DNA from: Brevundimonas sp. A19_0
GTDB taxonomy: Bacteria; Pseudomonadota; Alphaproteobacteria; Caulobacterales; Caulobacteraceae
Reading direction: 5' to 3'
Assembly: GCF_017744255.1 (NCBI RefSeq)
Contig: NZ_JAGHQP010000006.1
Coordinates: 80,282 to 144,281 of the forward strand
Length of the DNA: 64,000 nt
Both the position numbers and the translations under genes were made by a program. The notes under the pieces were generated by a model. That model did not search any database and was not told the origin of the DNA. It saw only the letters and a list, made by a program, of their open reading frames with translations. Position 1 is the first letter of the stretch; each line of letters begins with the position of its first letter. Below are positions 24,747 through 39,515 of this stretch, piece by piece.

Positions 24747-26002
24747 GCCGCCCGCTCATAGAGGGCAAGGAAGAAGCCGTCGGTGTCGGTCGCGCCGGGC
24801 GACAGGCGGACCCGCGTCATCGGCCCGTCGGCCCACGGCGGCGTCACGGCGACCGGGCGCATATCCGGGTGCGCCGCCTCAAAGGCATCGGCGCTGGCCT
24901 CGTTCTCGCGCGTCAGCACCGAACAGGTCACATAGGCCAGCCGGCCGCCGGGTTTCACCAGCTTTGCGGCCTGATCCAGAATGCGGACCTGCAGGGCATG
25001 AAGGCGCTCAACCTCGTCGGGCTTGAGGCGCCACGCCGCCTCGGGGTGACGCCGCAAGGTCCCCGACCCCGAACAGGGCGCATCGACGAACACCAGGTCG
25101 GCCTGACCGTTCAGATCCTCCAGCCCCCCGCCGTTCTGACCGATGAGGCGCAGGTCAGCTTCGACGCCCGCGCGTTCCAGTCGGGGCTGGATGTTGCCCA
25201 GCCGCTTCTGCACCACATCCGAGGCGATCAGTCGCCCCTCGCCCTGAAGCGCGGCTGCCAGCCCGAGAGTCTTGCCCCCGCCCCCGGCGCAATAGTCGAC
25301 AACGGTCATGCCGGGCCGGGCCCCGGCAAGGGCACAGACGACCTGACTGCCCTCGTCCTGAATCTCGATGCGCCCCTCGCGGAAGGCATCCAGCGTCTGG
25401 ATGTTCGGCGGCGGCTCGGCCGTCAGTCTCAGGCCGACCGGCGACCAAGGCGTGCGCTCGGGCGACAGTCCGGCGGCGCGCAGCTCACCCTCGACCGCCT
25501 CGAGGCTGGCCCGTCCGGTATTGACCCGCAGGTCGATCGGCGCGCGCGGCGCCATCAGGGCCCGGGCTTCGGCGGCCCACTGATCGCCAAAGGTCTCCTT
25601 CAGGTCCTCGACCACGAACTCCGGCAGCCCCGCCTCGACCCAGCCGGGCAGTTCGCTGTCCTTGACCGCCAGTCGCCCGCGCTCATGCTTCGACAGAGGG
25701 CCGGGGCCATAGCCCTCGCCCGTGTGAAGGGCCTCGATCTCCTCGAGGGACAGGCCGTCCAGCACGCCCAGCGACCCGATCACCAGCGCCCGGCCGTCCT
25801 CGCGCCCGCCCATGATCCAAGACAGCCGGCCCCGGGCCCGCAGCACCTTGTAGACCCGGTCGGCGATCGCGCGCCGGTCCTTGGAGCCCGCGTAGCGGTT
25901 CTGCTGCCCCCAAGCCTTGATGACGACCTCGGCCGGGTGGCGACCCTGCGCGATGGAGTCGAGGATGGAAGCGGCGGCAGCCAGTCGGGCAGCAGGGGTC
26001 AT
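24743..26002 (-). CDS. RsmB/NOP-family RNA (cytosine-5-)-methyltransferase
   Basis: The 419-residue protein is a SAM-dependent m5C RNA methyltransferase of the RsmB/NOP/NSUN family. The SAM loop is VVDYCAGGGGKTLGLA (about 238-253), motif IV is VDAPCSGSGTLRRHP, and the catalytic motif VI cysteine is in YVTCSVLTREN. The N-terminal part resembles the NusB-like or RNA-binding extension of RsmB, but is shorter than in E. coli RsmB. The likely target is 16S rRNA, though exact specificity cannot be read from sequence. It overlaps mtnN by ATGA and is 9 bp downstream of the MAPEG gene. Confidence 0.9.
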   Translation of the reverse strand: MTPAARLAAAASILDSIAQGRHPAEVVIKAWGQQNRYAGSKDRRAIADRVYKVLRARGRLSWIMGGREDGRALVIGSLGVLDGLSLEEIEALHTGEGYGPGPLSKHERGRLAVKDSELPGWVEAGLPEFVVEDLKETFGDQWAAEARALMAPRAPIDLRVNTGRASLEAVEGELRAAGLSPERTPWSPVGLRLTAEPPPNIQTLDAFREGRIEIQDEGSQVVCALAGARPGMTVVDYCAGGGGKTLGLAAALQGEGRLIASDVVQKRLGNIQPRLERAGVEADLRLIGQNGGGLEDLNGQADLVFVDAPCSGSGTLRRHPEAAWRLKPDEVERLHALQVRILDQAAKLVKPGGRLAYVTCSVLTRENEASADAFEAAHPDMRPVAVTPPWADGPMTRVRLSPGATDTDGFFLALYERAA

Positions 26003-26011
26003 TCAGGGCTT

Positions 26012-26410
26012 TCAGACAAACAGGGCCACGATCACCATGATCAGGCCGGCCAGGGCGGCCATCCACACAAGGCTGCGGACATAGGGCACACCCAAGGCGT
26101 AGAGCGGCACGTAGACGATGCGACCCAGCAGGTACAGCCAGGCGCCCCACTGCGTCAGCGCGCCGGACTTGTCCGCAACCACGGCCATCAGCACAGCGGC
26201 GATGAACAGCGGCAGGGTCTCGAACAGATTGTCCTGCGCCCGCCTGAGGCGTCCGGCCAGCGGTCCGGGCGGGGGCGGATTGCCGTCCCGCGGACCGGCA
26301 TTCCATTTGGCGCCCAGCTCGGCCGTGCGTGCCGCACCCGCCGCCAGGATCTGGACCAGCGCCAGCACGAGCGTTCCGGCCAGGGCGATGAATTCCGGTG
26401 TCATGTCCAT
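26012..26410 (-). CDS. MAPEG-family membrane protein
   Basis: The 132-residue protein shows four hydrophobic segments and the MAPEG pattern (QDNLFETLPLFIAAVLMA, then LYLLGRIVYVPLYALGV). MAPEG proteins are small integral membrane proteins; eukaryotic members are glutathione S-transferases and leukotriene enzymes, while the bacterial role is mostly unknown. It sits between guaB and the rsmB-like gene with gaps of 15 and 9 bp, so it is co-transcribed with them, although its activity has no evident link to nucleotide synthesis. A second in-frame Met two codons in could also be the start. Confidence 0.9.
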   Translation of the reverse strand: MDMTPEFIALAGTLVLALVQILAAGAARTAELGAKWNAGPRDGNPPPPGPLAGRLRRAQDNLFETLPLFIAAVLMAVVADKSGALTQWGAWLYLLGRIVYVPLYALGVPYVRSLVWMAALAGLIMVIVALFV

Positions 26411-26425
26411 GGCCGGTTCTCTCCC

Positions 26426-28024
<1,599 letters not shown>

Positions 28025-28049
28025 TCACTTCCCGCCCATTTTCGATCCG

Positions 28050-28631
28050 ATGGTGCGAATGATCCTCAGAACCGCGCGCAGCCTGGCGCTCAAGATCGCC
28101 AGCTATGGCGTCATGCACCTGGTGGTCGCCATTCTGGTAGCCTTTGCCCTGACCCGCGACTGGCGCATGGCGCTGGCGGTCGGCATGGTCGAGCCCTTCT
28201 TCCAGACCATCGCCTATTCCATCCACGACCGCATCTGGCACCGGATCGAGCGCCGCAAGCGCCTGACCCGGGTCGAGGAAACCGCCGAGGCCTTCACCGC
28301 CCGCCTCGAACTGATGGACGCCCGCGAGCAGGCCCGCTCGCACGGGCATGCGGGCCACAGTCACGCCCTGCCCACCTCGTTCAAACAGGTGGCGCTCAAG
28401 ACCGTCACCTACGGCCTGATGCACTTCACCGTAGCCGTCATCGTCGCCTTCGCCATCACGCGCGACATTCGCATCGCCCTGGCCATCGGCATCGTCGAGC
28501 CCCTGGTACAGACGCTCTTCTTCACCGTGCACGACCGCATCTGGACCCGGATCGAGGCGCGCCGCGAAGCCCGGCGTGCCGCGCCCACCTCGCCCACCTA
28601 CGGCAGCCTTGCCGACGACCCCCAGCCCTGA
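28050..28631 (+). CDS. tandem DUF2061 membrane protein
   Basis: The 193-residue protein contains two DUF2061 units in tandem. The first (about 10-60) has KIASYGVMHLVVAILVAF and ends in HDRIWHRIE; the second (about 110-165) has KTVTYGLMHFTVAVIVAF and ends in HDRIWTRIE. Each unit has two hydrophobic segments, so four membrane passes are likely. A charged linker rich in Glu, Arg and His lies between. Function is unknown. The start at 28050 (MVRMILRTA) is preferred; an earlier ATG at 27990 would add a poorly protein-like leader, and neither has a strong ribosome site. It is divergent from guaB. Confidence 0.82.
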   Translation: MVRMILRTARSLALKIASYGVMHLVVAILVAFALTRDWRMALAVGMVEPFFQTIAYSIHDRIWHRIERRKRLTRVEETAEAFTARLELMDAREQARSHGHAGHSHALPTSFKQVALKTVTYGLMHFTVAVIVAFAITRDIRIALAIGIVEPLVQTLFFTVHDRIWTRIEARREARRAAPTSPTYGSLADDPQP

Positions 28632-28640
28632 GGCCGGGCG

Positions 28641-29459
28641 TCAGGGACGGATATCGTCCGGATTGTAGCGACAGCCGCTGCCGATCTTGCGCGCCTCGGC
28701 ACAGGGAATGATCTCCGCCAGTCGCCGATCCATATCGAACCGCGTCACGACATGCGGGCCGCCCGCGCACAGCAGCTCGAAGTAGTCGCCATCGGCGCCG
28801 CGTCCCATCGCCCGGACATCGGCGGGGGTGCACCCGGCCAATTCGCTCCCCTCAAGACGCAGTGCAAATGAAGCCCGCGCCTGGCTGTCCGACGTCAGGC
28901 GACACTCGCCCCCCTGCGAGGCGACGGTGAGGCAATCAGTGACCTCCCAGTCGCCCCCTGCCTGCTCCAGCCAGACGCCCGCGGCCCTGCGGCACCCGAT
29001 CTCGTACAGCATATGCCCGTCCGCGCTCATGCCGATCAGCCGACCCTCCTCGACCTCGCAGTCGACACCGGCGTCGGCGGCCATTTGGGCATAGTGGCGT
29101 CGGGCGTCCCGGTTTTCCGGCAACCGACACGATGTGCCGGTCAGCGGCCCGCCACTGGCGTCGAACGCCAGACAGCTGAAGGCCTGCGGCTGGGGCGAGC
29201 CGATCACGACATAGCCCGGCCCCTCCGCACAAACGGCCTCATAGTGGGTATCGCCATTGGCATCCCGGCCGCGCGAGACGGCCCCGGTCACGCGACAGTC
29301 CGCCTCCGCACCGTCGAGCGCCCGCTGGGCCGCCTCGACCACAAAGGCATCGCTGCCCGCCCGCCCTCGCGAGGTCGTGCCCAGTCCCTGCCCGTCCTGC
29401 GCCAGCGCAGGGCCCGCAACAAGGGCACTGGCGAGCGCAAGCAGGACGATCCGGATCAT
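28641..29459 (-). CDS. secreted Cys-rich protein with three repeats, unknown function
   Basis: The 272-residue protein has a signal peptide (MIRIVLLALASALVAGPALA, cut after residue 20). The mature part repeats, about three times, a unit with paired cysteines and the pattern C-x-V, then G-x-G, then YExxC followed by Gly: examples are GDTHYEAVCAEG, GHMLYEIGCRRA and GDYFELLCAGG. The regular cysteine pairs suggest disulfides in the periplasm. No family is recognised. Its ATG overlaps the rlmE stop (ATGA), so it is co-transcribed with an RNA methyltransferase without an evident functional link. Confidence 0.78.
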   Translation of the reverse strand: MIRIVLLALASALVAGPALAQDGQGLGTTSRGRAGSDAFVVEAAQRALDGAEADCRVTGAVSRGRDANGDTHYEAVCAEGPGYVVIGSPQPQAFSCLAFDASGGPLTGTSCRLPENRDARRHYAQMAADAGVDCEVEEGRLIGMSADGHMLYEIGCRRAAGVWLEQAGGDWEVTDCLTVASQGGECRLTSDSQARASFALRLEGSELAGCTPADVRAMGRGADGDYFELLCAGGPHVVTRFDMDRRLAEIIPCAEARKIGSGCRYNPDDIRP

Positions 29460-30181
29460 GCGGCGCCGTCCCTGTGCCGTCCCATCGCCACCAGATAGAC
29501 TTCCGAACTGTCCTTCCGGCTGGACGCCGGCTTGACGTATTTCACCTCGCGGAAGCCGGCGCGCAGCTCGGCCAGCACGCCCCCCGCGTCGCCGCCCTGG
29601 AAGTTCTTCGTCACGAAATGGCCGCCGGGCTTCAGCGTCCTGAGGGCGAACTCGGCCGCGATCTCGATCAGGGCGACGATCTTCAGGTGGTCGGTCTGGC
29701 GGTGGCCGATGGTGTTGTGGGCCATGTCGGACAGGACCACGTCCGGCTCCCCGCCCAGCGCCTCGATCAGCTGCCCGTCCACGCCCGGGTGGGTGAAGTC
29801 GGCCTGCACCAGCTCGGCGCCGGGGATGGGCTCGATCATCAGCAGGTCCACGCCGACCACGGCCTGGGCCCCGCGCTTCAGCGCCACCTGCACCCAGCCG
29901 CCGGGCGCGGCGCCCAGATCAATGACCCGCGAGCCCGGGCGGATCAGGCCGAACCGGTCATCGATTTCCATCAGCTTGAAGGCCGCACGACTGCGCCAGC
30001 CCTCGGCCCGGGCCCGGTCGGACCAGGGGTCGGCCAGCTGTCGCTTGATCCACTGCTGGCTGGACATGGACTTGTCATCCGCAGTCTTCATCTTGGTGCC
30101 CATGCCCCGGCCCGCCGCCGTACCCTTGGTCGGCGGTCGCACCATCCGGCGTCGGGGGGCGGGGTTTTCTTCATCGGTCAT
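29456..30181 (-). CDS. rlmE: 23S rRNA (uridine-2'-O)-methyltransferase RlmE
   Basis: The 241-residue protein is the FtsJ/RrmJ methyltransferase that modifies the 23S rRNA A-loop at a late stage of ribosome assembly. The SAM-binding loop VIDLGAAPGGWVQVAL, VLSDMAHNTIGH and the catalytic K-D-K-E residues (K in KSMSSQQWIKRQL, D in LSDMA, K in VTKNFQGG, E in SEVYLVA) are all present. The basic N-terminal extension is about 40 residues longer than in E. coli and probably disordered. The start at 30181 (MTDEEN) is preferred over one four codons upstream. It is divergent from the cyclophilin gene. Confidence 0.95.
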   Translation of the reverse strand: MTDEENPAPRRRMVRPPTKGTAAGRGMGTKMKTADDKSMSSQQWIKRQLADPWSDRARAEGWRSRAAFKLMEIDDRFGLIRPGSRVIDLGAAPGGWVQVALKRGAQAVVGVDLLMIEPIPGAELVQADFTHPGVDGQLIEALGGEPDVVLSDMAHNTIGHRQTDHLKIVALIEIAAEFALRTLKPGGHFVTKNFQGGDAGGVLAELRAGFREVKYVKPASSRKDSSEVYLVAMGRHRDGAA

Positions 30182-30245
30182 GGCTCCCGACATAGCGCCC
30201 CGCGCGTTGAGCCGCTATGACCCCGCCACGACAAAAGGAGCCCGC

Positions 30246-30710
30246 ATGACTGCACAGACCCTCACCTTCACCCTCGACACCGGCAATGACACCGGCGGCG
30301 ACGTCGTCATTCGCCTGCGCCCGGACCTGGCCCCCGGCCACGTCGCGCGCATCACCGAACTGGCGCAGGAAGGCTTCTACGACGGCGTGGTCTTCCACCG
30401 CGTCATCCCCGGCTTCATGGCCCAGGGCGGCGATCCGACGGGCACCGGCACCTCGGGCTCGAACAAGCCGAACCTGAAGGCCGAGTTCTCGGCCGAGCCG
30501 CACGTGCGCGGCGTGTGCTCAATGGCCCGCACCAACGACCCGAACAGCGCCAACAGCCAGTTCTTCATCTGCTTCGACGATGCGACCTTCCTCGACCGCC
30601 AGTACACGGTCTGGGGCGTGGTCGAGTCGGGCATGGAACACGTCGACGCCCTGCCCAAGGGCGAGCCGCCCCGCAATCCGGGCAAGATCGTCAAGGCGAC
30701 CGTCAACTAG
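30246..30710 (+). CDS. cyclophilin-type peptidyl-prolyl cis-trans isomerase, cytoplasmic
   Basis: The 154-residue protein has the cyclophilin core. FHRVIPGFMAQGGDPTGTG carries the catalytic Arg, and SMARTNDPNSANSQFFI supplies the Q and F residues. No signal peptide is present, so it should work in the cytoplasm, speeding proline isomerisation during folding. It matches the PpiB class in size. AAAGGAG lies 6 bp ahead of its ATG. It is divergent from rlmE, and its 3' end converges on the lipoprotein gene. Confidence 0.95.
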   Translation: MTAQTLTFTLDTGNDTGGDVVIRLRPDLAPGHVARITELAQEGFYDGVVFHRVIPGFMAQGGDPTGTGTSGSNKPNLKAEFSAEPHVRGVCSMARTNDPNSANSQFFICFDDATFLDRQYTVWGVVESGMEHVDALPKGEPPRNPGKIVKATVN

Positions 30711-30740
30711 ATCGATTGCGCCGATCCGGGCGGGGTGACG

Positions 30741-31328
30741 TCAGTCCCCCGCCCACCAGCGGAAGCCTACCGCCTGAGGGGCCCCCTGACCGATGCTGAG
30801 CGTGCCGTTCAGCGCCGAGCCTTCCTCGCCCAGATTACGGCGTGCCGTCGCCAGCGCATCGCCATTCAGCCGGGCATCCAGCTGCACCACACCCAGCTCC
30901 TCCGACACACCGACGAAGCGCAGCATGCCCTTCTCGAGGCTGTAGAAGCGCGGCAGCACCCGCACGCGCCCGGTGTGGATCTCGCCGCTTTCGGTCTGCA
31001 CCGTCGGGCTCGACTCATCGACGAACTCGAGCATGACCGGCGCGAACCGGCCCTCGCGCGCGCCATTTTCCCAGGCCGCAAAGTCCTGCGTCTGTCCGAG
31101 GAAAACATGATCCAGACGCCAGCTGGCCTGCCGGACCTCGGTCGTCGGCCGGTAATAGCCCGACACGTCCGCGCTCAGGTCATTGCTGAAGCCTTCCGGC
31201 AGGGACGCCGTCTCCGCGCCGGTGTCCCTGGGCGCATCGGCCGGCTCCAGCGGCGGATCGCAGGCCGCCAGCGCCAGGGCGGCCATGCCCCCGGCGATCA
31301 GGGTCGCGGTGCGCGTCACCGTCCTCAT
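30741..31328 (-). CDS. lipoprotein of unknown function
   Basis: The 195-residue protein begins with a lipoprotein signal ending in the lipobox ALAAC (Cys at about residue 22). The mature part contains repeated beta-like segments and no recognised domain. The start at 31328 follows the M28 peptidase stop by one base, so the two are co-transcribed and both are exported lipoproteins, suggesting work at the same site in the envelope. Upstream in-frame codons are only antisense to the peptidase gene. Confidence 0.8.
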   Translation of the reverse strand: MRTVTRTATLIAGGMAALALAACDPPLEPADAPRDTGAETASLPEGFSNDLSADVSGYYRPTTEVRQASWRLDHVFLGQTQDFAAWENGAREGRFAPVMLEFVDESSPTVQTESGEIHTGRVRVLPRFYSLEKGMLRFVGVSEELGVVQLDARLNGDALATARRNLGEEGSALNGTLSIGQGAPQAVGFRWWAGD

Positions 31329-31329
31329 C

Positions 31330-32289
31330 CTAGCGGTCCAGTCCGCGATCCAGCGCCCGGAAGGACTGGATCGACAGGGTGGTGGCCGCCTGGAAAACCT
31401 CGGGCGTGATCCGCTCGGGGTCGTCACTGGGCTTGTGATAGTCGGGGTGGAACTCGACCCCCAGATAGAGGAAGGGCACGCCCGCCGCGTGGAAGGCCCC
31501 GTGGTCCGAGGCACTGACCCAGTTGTCCGAGCCCGTGTCCTCAGGCGTGTCCTTGCCGAAGGCCAGCGACACCGGCCCCACCGGCGCAATCCCGTCCAGA
31601 TACGGCCGCAGCGCCGGGTTCTGATAGGTGCCCGTGACCCACAGATGCCCGTCGGTCTCCGCCCGGGCCGTCATGTCGAAGTTCAGGTTCATCGAGATCG
31701 ATTCCAGCGGGAACGGCGGCGCCTCGACAAAGTGCTTCGCCCCCAGCAGGCCCCGCTCCTCCCCGTCGAAGGCGACGAACAGCACGCTGTGCTCGGGCGG
31801 ATTGCGCTTCAGCTCCTCGGCCAGGGCCAGCATGGTCGCGACGCCTGAGGCATTGTCGTCGGCCCCGTTGTAGATCTGGCCGCCGTACATCCCCACATGA
31901 TCATAGTGGGCCGTCACCACAATGTAGCGGTTGCCCACACGGGTGCCGGGGATCAGACCCAGCACATTCACCCCGTTGAAGGTCCGGCGCCCCTCATGCG
32001 AGCGTCCCTCGGCGGAAAACGGCTGCAGACGCCCCATGGCCGGCGCGGCAATGCCCAGCTCTTCAAAGCGCGAGACGATGTAGACCCGGGCCCGCTCGCC
32101 GCCGGGCGTCCCCGTCCCACGTCCTTCCATGTCGTCCGCCGACAGGGTCGTCAGGTCAGCCCAAAGCTGCGACGAGACCGCCGGCCGGGCGGGCGACGAC
32201 ACCTCGGACGTGCCGGGCACACAGGCCGCAAGCGCCCCGGCGGCCACAAGGGCCAGCACGGCGGACGCGGGCTTCGACAGACGACGCAT
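31330..32289 (-). CDS. M28-family zinc aminopeptidase, lipoprotein
   Basis: The 319-residue protein has a lipoprotein signal (lipobox ALAAC, Cys at residue 23) and an M28 peptidase domain. The zinc ligands are seen in VVTAHYDHVG (His), NGADDNASG (Asp), AFDGEERGLLGA (catalytic Glu and zinc Glu), the Asp of NFDMTARA and a late His (GVEFHPDYHKPSDD). Such enzymes remove N-terminal residues from peptides outside the cytoplasmic membrane. A GGAGG precedes the ATG. It leads a two-gene operon with the lipoprotein and is divergent from ligA. Confidence 0.92.
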   Translation of the reverse strand: MRRLSKPASAVLALVAAGALAACVPGTSEVSSPARPAVSSQLWADLTTLSADDMEGRGTGTPGGERARVYIVSRFEELGIAAPAMGRLQPFSAEGRSHEGRRTFNGVNVLGLIPGTRVGNRYIVVTAHYDHVGMYGGQIYNGADDNASGVATMLALAEELKRNPPEHSVLFVAFDGEERGLLGAKHFVEAPPFPLESISMNLNFDMTARAETDGHLWVTGTYQNPALRPYLDGIAPVGPVSLAFGKDTPEDTGSDNWVSASDHGAFHAAGVPFLYLGVEFHPDYHKPSDDPERITPEVFQAATTLSIQSFRALDRGLDR

Positions 32290-32390
32290 GGAACCTCCGG
32301 AACTGTTCGCCCGGACCCTAGACCGGGGCGCGAGCGCCGTCAGATTAACTTCCTGTCATCGGCGCTGGGAAGCCGGGCCGACGATGCTAG

Positions 32391-36573
<4,183 letters not shown>

Positions 36574-36577
<4 letters not shown>

Positions 36578-37419
36578 TGTTTCATCTCCGGGAGGGTGCG
36601 CCGCGTCAGTGCCGCCAGACCGGCCGGCGCGCTGGCAAAAAGCGACAGGTTTGCAAGGGGATCAGACGAAGACCTGTCCTGACCTGTCAGGCGGATTTCG
36701 GCCGACAGTCCGCTGTGTTGCAGGCACGACAGATAGGCGCTGTCGCTCCACAGGGCCCGGTGGACGCCGGCCAGCCCCTCGGCCATCAGGGCCACCAGAT
36801 GCTCACGCCCGTCGACCACCAGCGTCAGCTGATGGCCGGGCCAGTCCGAGGCCACCCGCGCCTCGGCTGTCGCGCGACGCTGGATGACCCCCTCGATCCC
36901 GGCGCTGTCGCCATAGATCAGGCCGGCGACCGTCACCCCCCGCGCCGCGCACCGGGCCAGGTCCTCGCGCAAGGCGTCAAGCGGCGCCGGAAACAGGTCG
37001 AACAGCACGATCTCGCGCGCCGACGCCAGCATGGCCCGCGCCCGCTCGATCACCTGTCCGGGCTCACCGATCTGGTAGATACGGTCGTCGTCCTGGGGCC
37101 GGGCCAGCGATTGCAACGCCCCGTCGGCCTTCACCCGTGCCCGCTCGAACCCGGCTTCAAGCGCGGCCAGCACTTCGGACGGGGCGGCGGCCCGATAGGC
37201 CGACGGCTCCCCCTCCTCGACCAGCACCACGCCCTTCTGCGTGAGCTGCCCCAACGCCTGATAGACATTCGGCGGCGCCTTTCCGCACAGCTTGGCCAGC
37301 CGGTAACCGGTGGACGGCCCGGCCTGCAGCAAGGTGCAGTACAGCCGCGCCTCCAGTTCGGTGAACCCCAGCGCCTTCAGCCCGGCTTCCGCTTCATCGC
37401 TCGTCTGTAGTGTTTGCAT
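36574..37419 (-). CDS. TrmB-family transcriptional regulator
   Basis: The 281-residue protein has a TrmB-type winged helix at about 10-80 (LGFTELEARLYCTLLQAG, then TGYRLAKLCGKAPPNVYQAL) and a C-terminal phospholipase-D-like sensor domain (about 105-250). TrmB regulators are best known from archaea as sugar-responsive factors; the bacterial ligands are mostly unknown. The ATG at 37419 (MQTLQTSDE) is chosen; a TTG two codons upstream lies within a 14-bp palindrome that spans the start region and probably serves as its own operator. It is coupled to the aspartic protease by an ATGA overlap. Confidence 0.85.
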
Positions 37420-37426
37420 ATGCAAA
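37413..37426. promoter_or_regulatory. 14-bp perfect palindrome at the TrmB-like gene start
   Basis: TTTGCATATGCAAA is a perfect palindrome overlapping the start codon of the TrmB-like gene. A winged-helix dimer bound here would block its own transcription or translation start. No second copy was noticed nearby. Confidence 0.6.
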
Positions 37427-37474
37427 TACTAGCCAGGCGATTCCGCTATTCGCCAGTGAATTCGGCGTAATGGC

Positions 37475-38464
<990 letters not shown>

Positions 38465-38519
38465 GGGAAAGGTCCTCGTGGCGGGAGAGCCCTTCAGGTG
38501 GTCGGCGCCGGGCCGGGTT

Positions 38520-39515
38520 TCAAGGCGTGTTGAGCGCCCGGATGGTCGGCGAGGTGTCCAGCGCGGTGTCCTCGACCGGGTCGGCCTGCAGCGACAGATG
38601 GGCGAAGATGGTTCGCGCCTCGTCCAGATCGTCCGCCGACACGACTGCCGGATAGCCTCCGGCCGTGGGCACCAGCGGCAGCAGGGTCAGGCTGACGCCG
38701 TTCAGCACATTGCCGCCGATCACCGCGACCGCGTCCTCCCCGACCCGTACGACCACATCGCAATGGGTCCCGGCATAGCGCCCCAGATCAGGCCGCCGGT
38801 CGGCCAGGCGGCGATAGTCGACGCCGCCGCGCGAATTGCACAGCAGGTCCCCGGGCCGGATCGGCACCTCGCCCCGGTCATGGGCGACATAGGCGGCCTT
38901 CGCGCGCTCGCCGTCCCGCGCCCGGATGGCCTGATCGATATAGACGCGGTGCGAAATGTCGCGCTCGAACTGGTCCATCGCGCCCAGCCCCGCCTCGCAC
39001 ATGACCCAGCTGATGAAGGCGGCCGACCACGGCTCGACCCAGCTGATCTCGCCCTCCCCCTGCCGCCACTGTCGGTTCTGGCGGGCCAGGATGTCGGCCC
39101 CGTCCGGCGTCGCGCTCCAGTAGCCGGCGATGGTGGCCGCAAGCGACGGCGTGTGCTCCCACCGTCCGACCGCCCGGATCACCCGGTCCTGCTCCGGCGT
39201 CGCCAGCACCGGGTTCAGCGCATCCGGCACCACCCCCTCCGGCAGCCGCCGCTCGCGGACTCCGCGCAGGTCGATGGTCTGGAAGCCGAACACGCCCCAT
39301 TCCTGCACGGCCACGTCGACGATCCGCCTGCGCGCCCAGTGGGTCGGGCCGACCCGGCAGCCGGACTGCACGATCTGCATCGACCCGCGCCGTCCGGTGA
39401 CCCGCTCGGACGGCGGGATCACATCGAACACCTCGCGGGGCAGCCTCGGCTGGCTCTGGGCCACGGCCGGCCCGGCGGCCAGCCAGACCGCCAGCGCGAT
39501 CAGAGCGCGGCGCAC
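38520..39515 (-). CDS. exported DUF2272 protein
   Basis: The 331-residue protein has a signal peptide ([20 protein letters not shown]) and a DUF2272 domain over most of the mature chain, including [16 protein letters not shown] and a THCDVVV segment. DUF2272 has an NlpC/P60-like (CHAP-related) look with Cys and His at plausible catalytic spacing, so an envelope amidase-like role is possible but not shown. Translation starts at a GTG that lies inside the end of the aminopeptidase gene (16 bp overlap). Confidence 0.82.
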   Translation of the reverse strand: MRRALIALAVWLAAGPAVAQSQPRLPREVFDVIPPSERVTGRRGSMQIVQSGCRVGPTHWARRRIVDVAVQEWGVFGFQTIDLRGVRERRLPEGVVPDALNPVLATPEQDRVIRAVGRWEHTPSLAATIAGYWSATPDGADILARQNRQWRQGEGEISWVEPWSAAFISWVMCEAGLGAMDQFERDISHRVYIDQAIRARDGERAKAAYVAHDRGEVPIRPGDLLCNSRGGVDYRRLADRRPDLGRYAGTHCDVVVRVGEDAVAVIGGNVLNGVSLTLLPLVPTAGGYPAVVSADDLDEARTIFAHLSLQADPVEDTALDTSPTIRALNTP

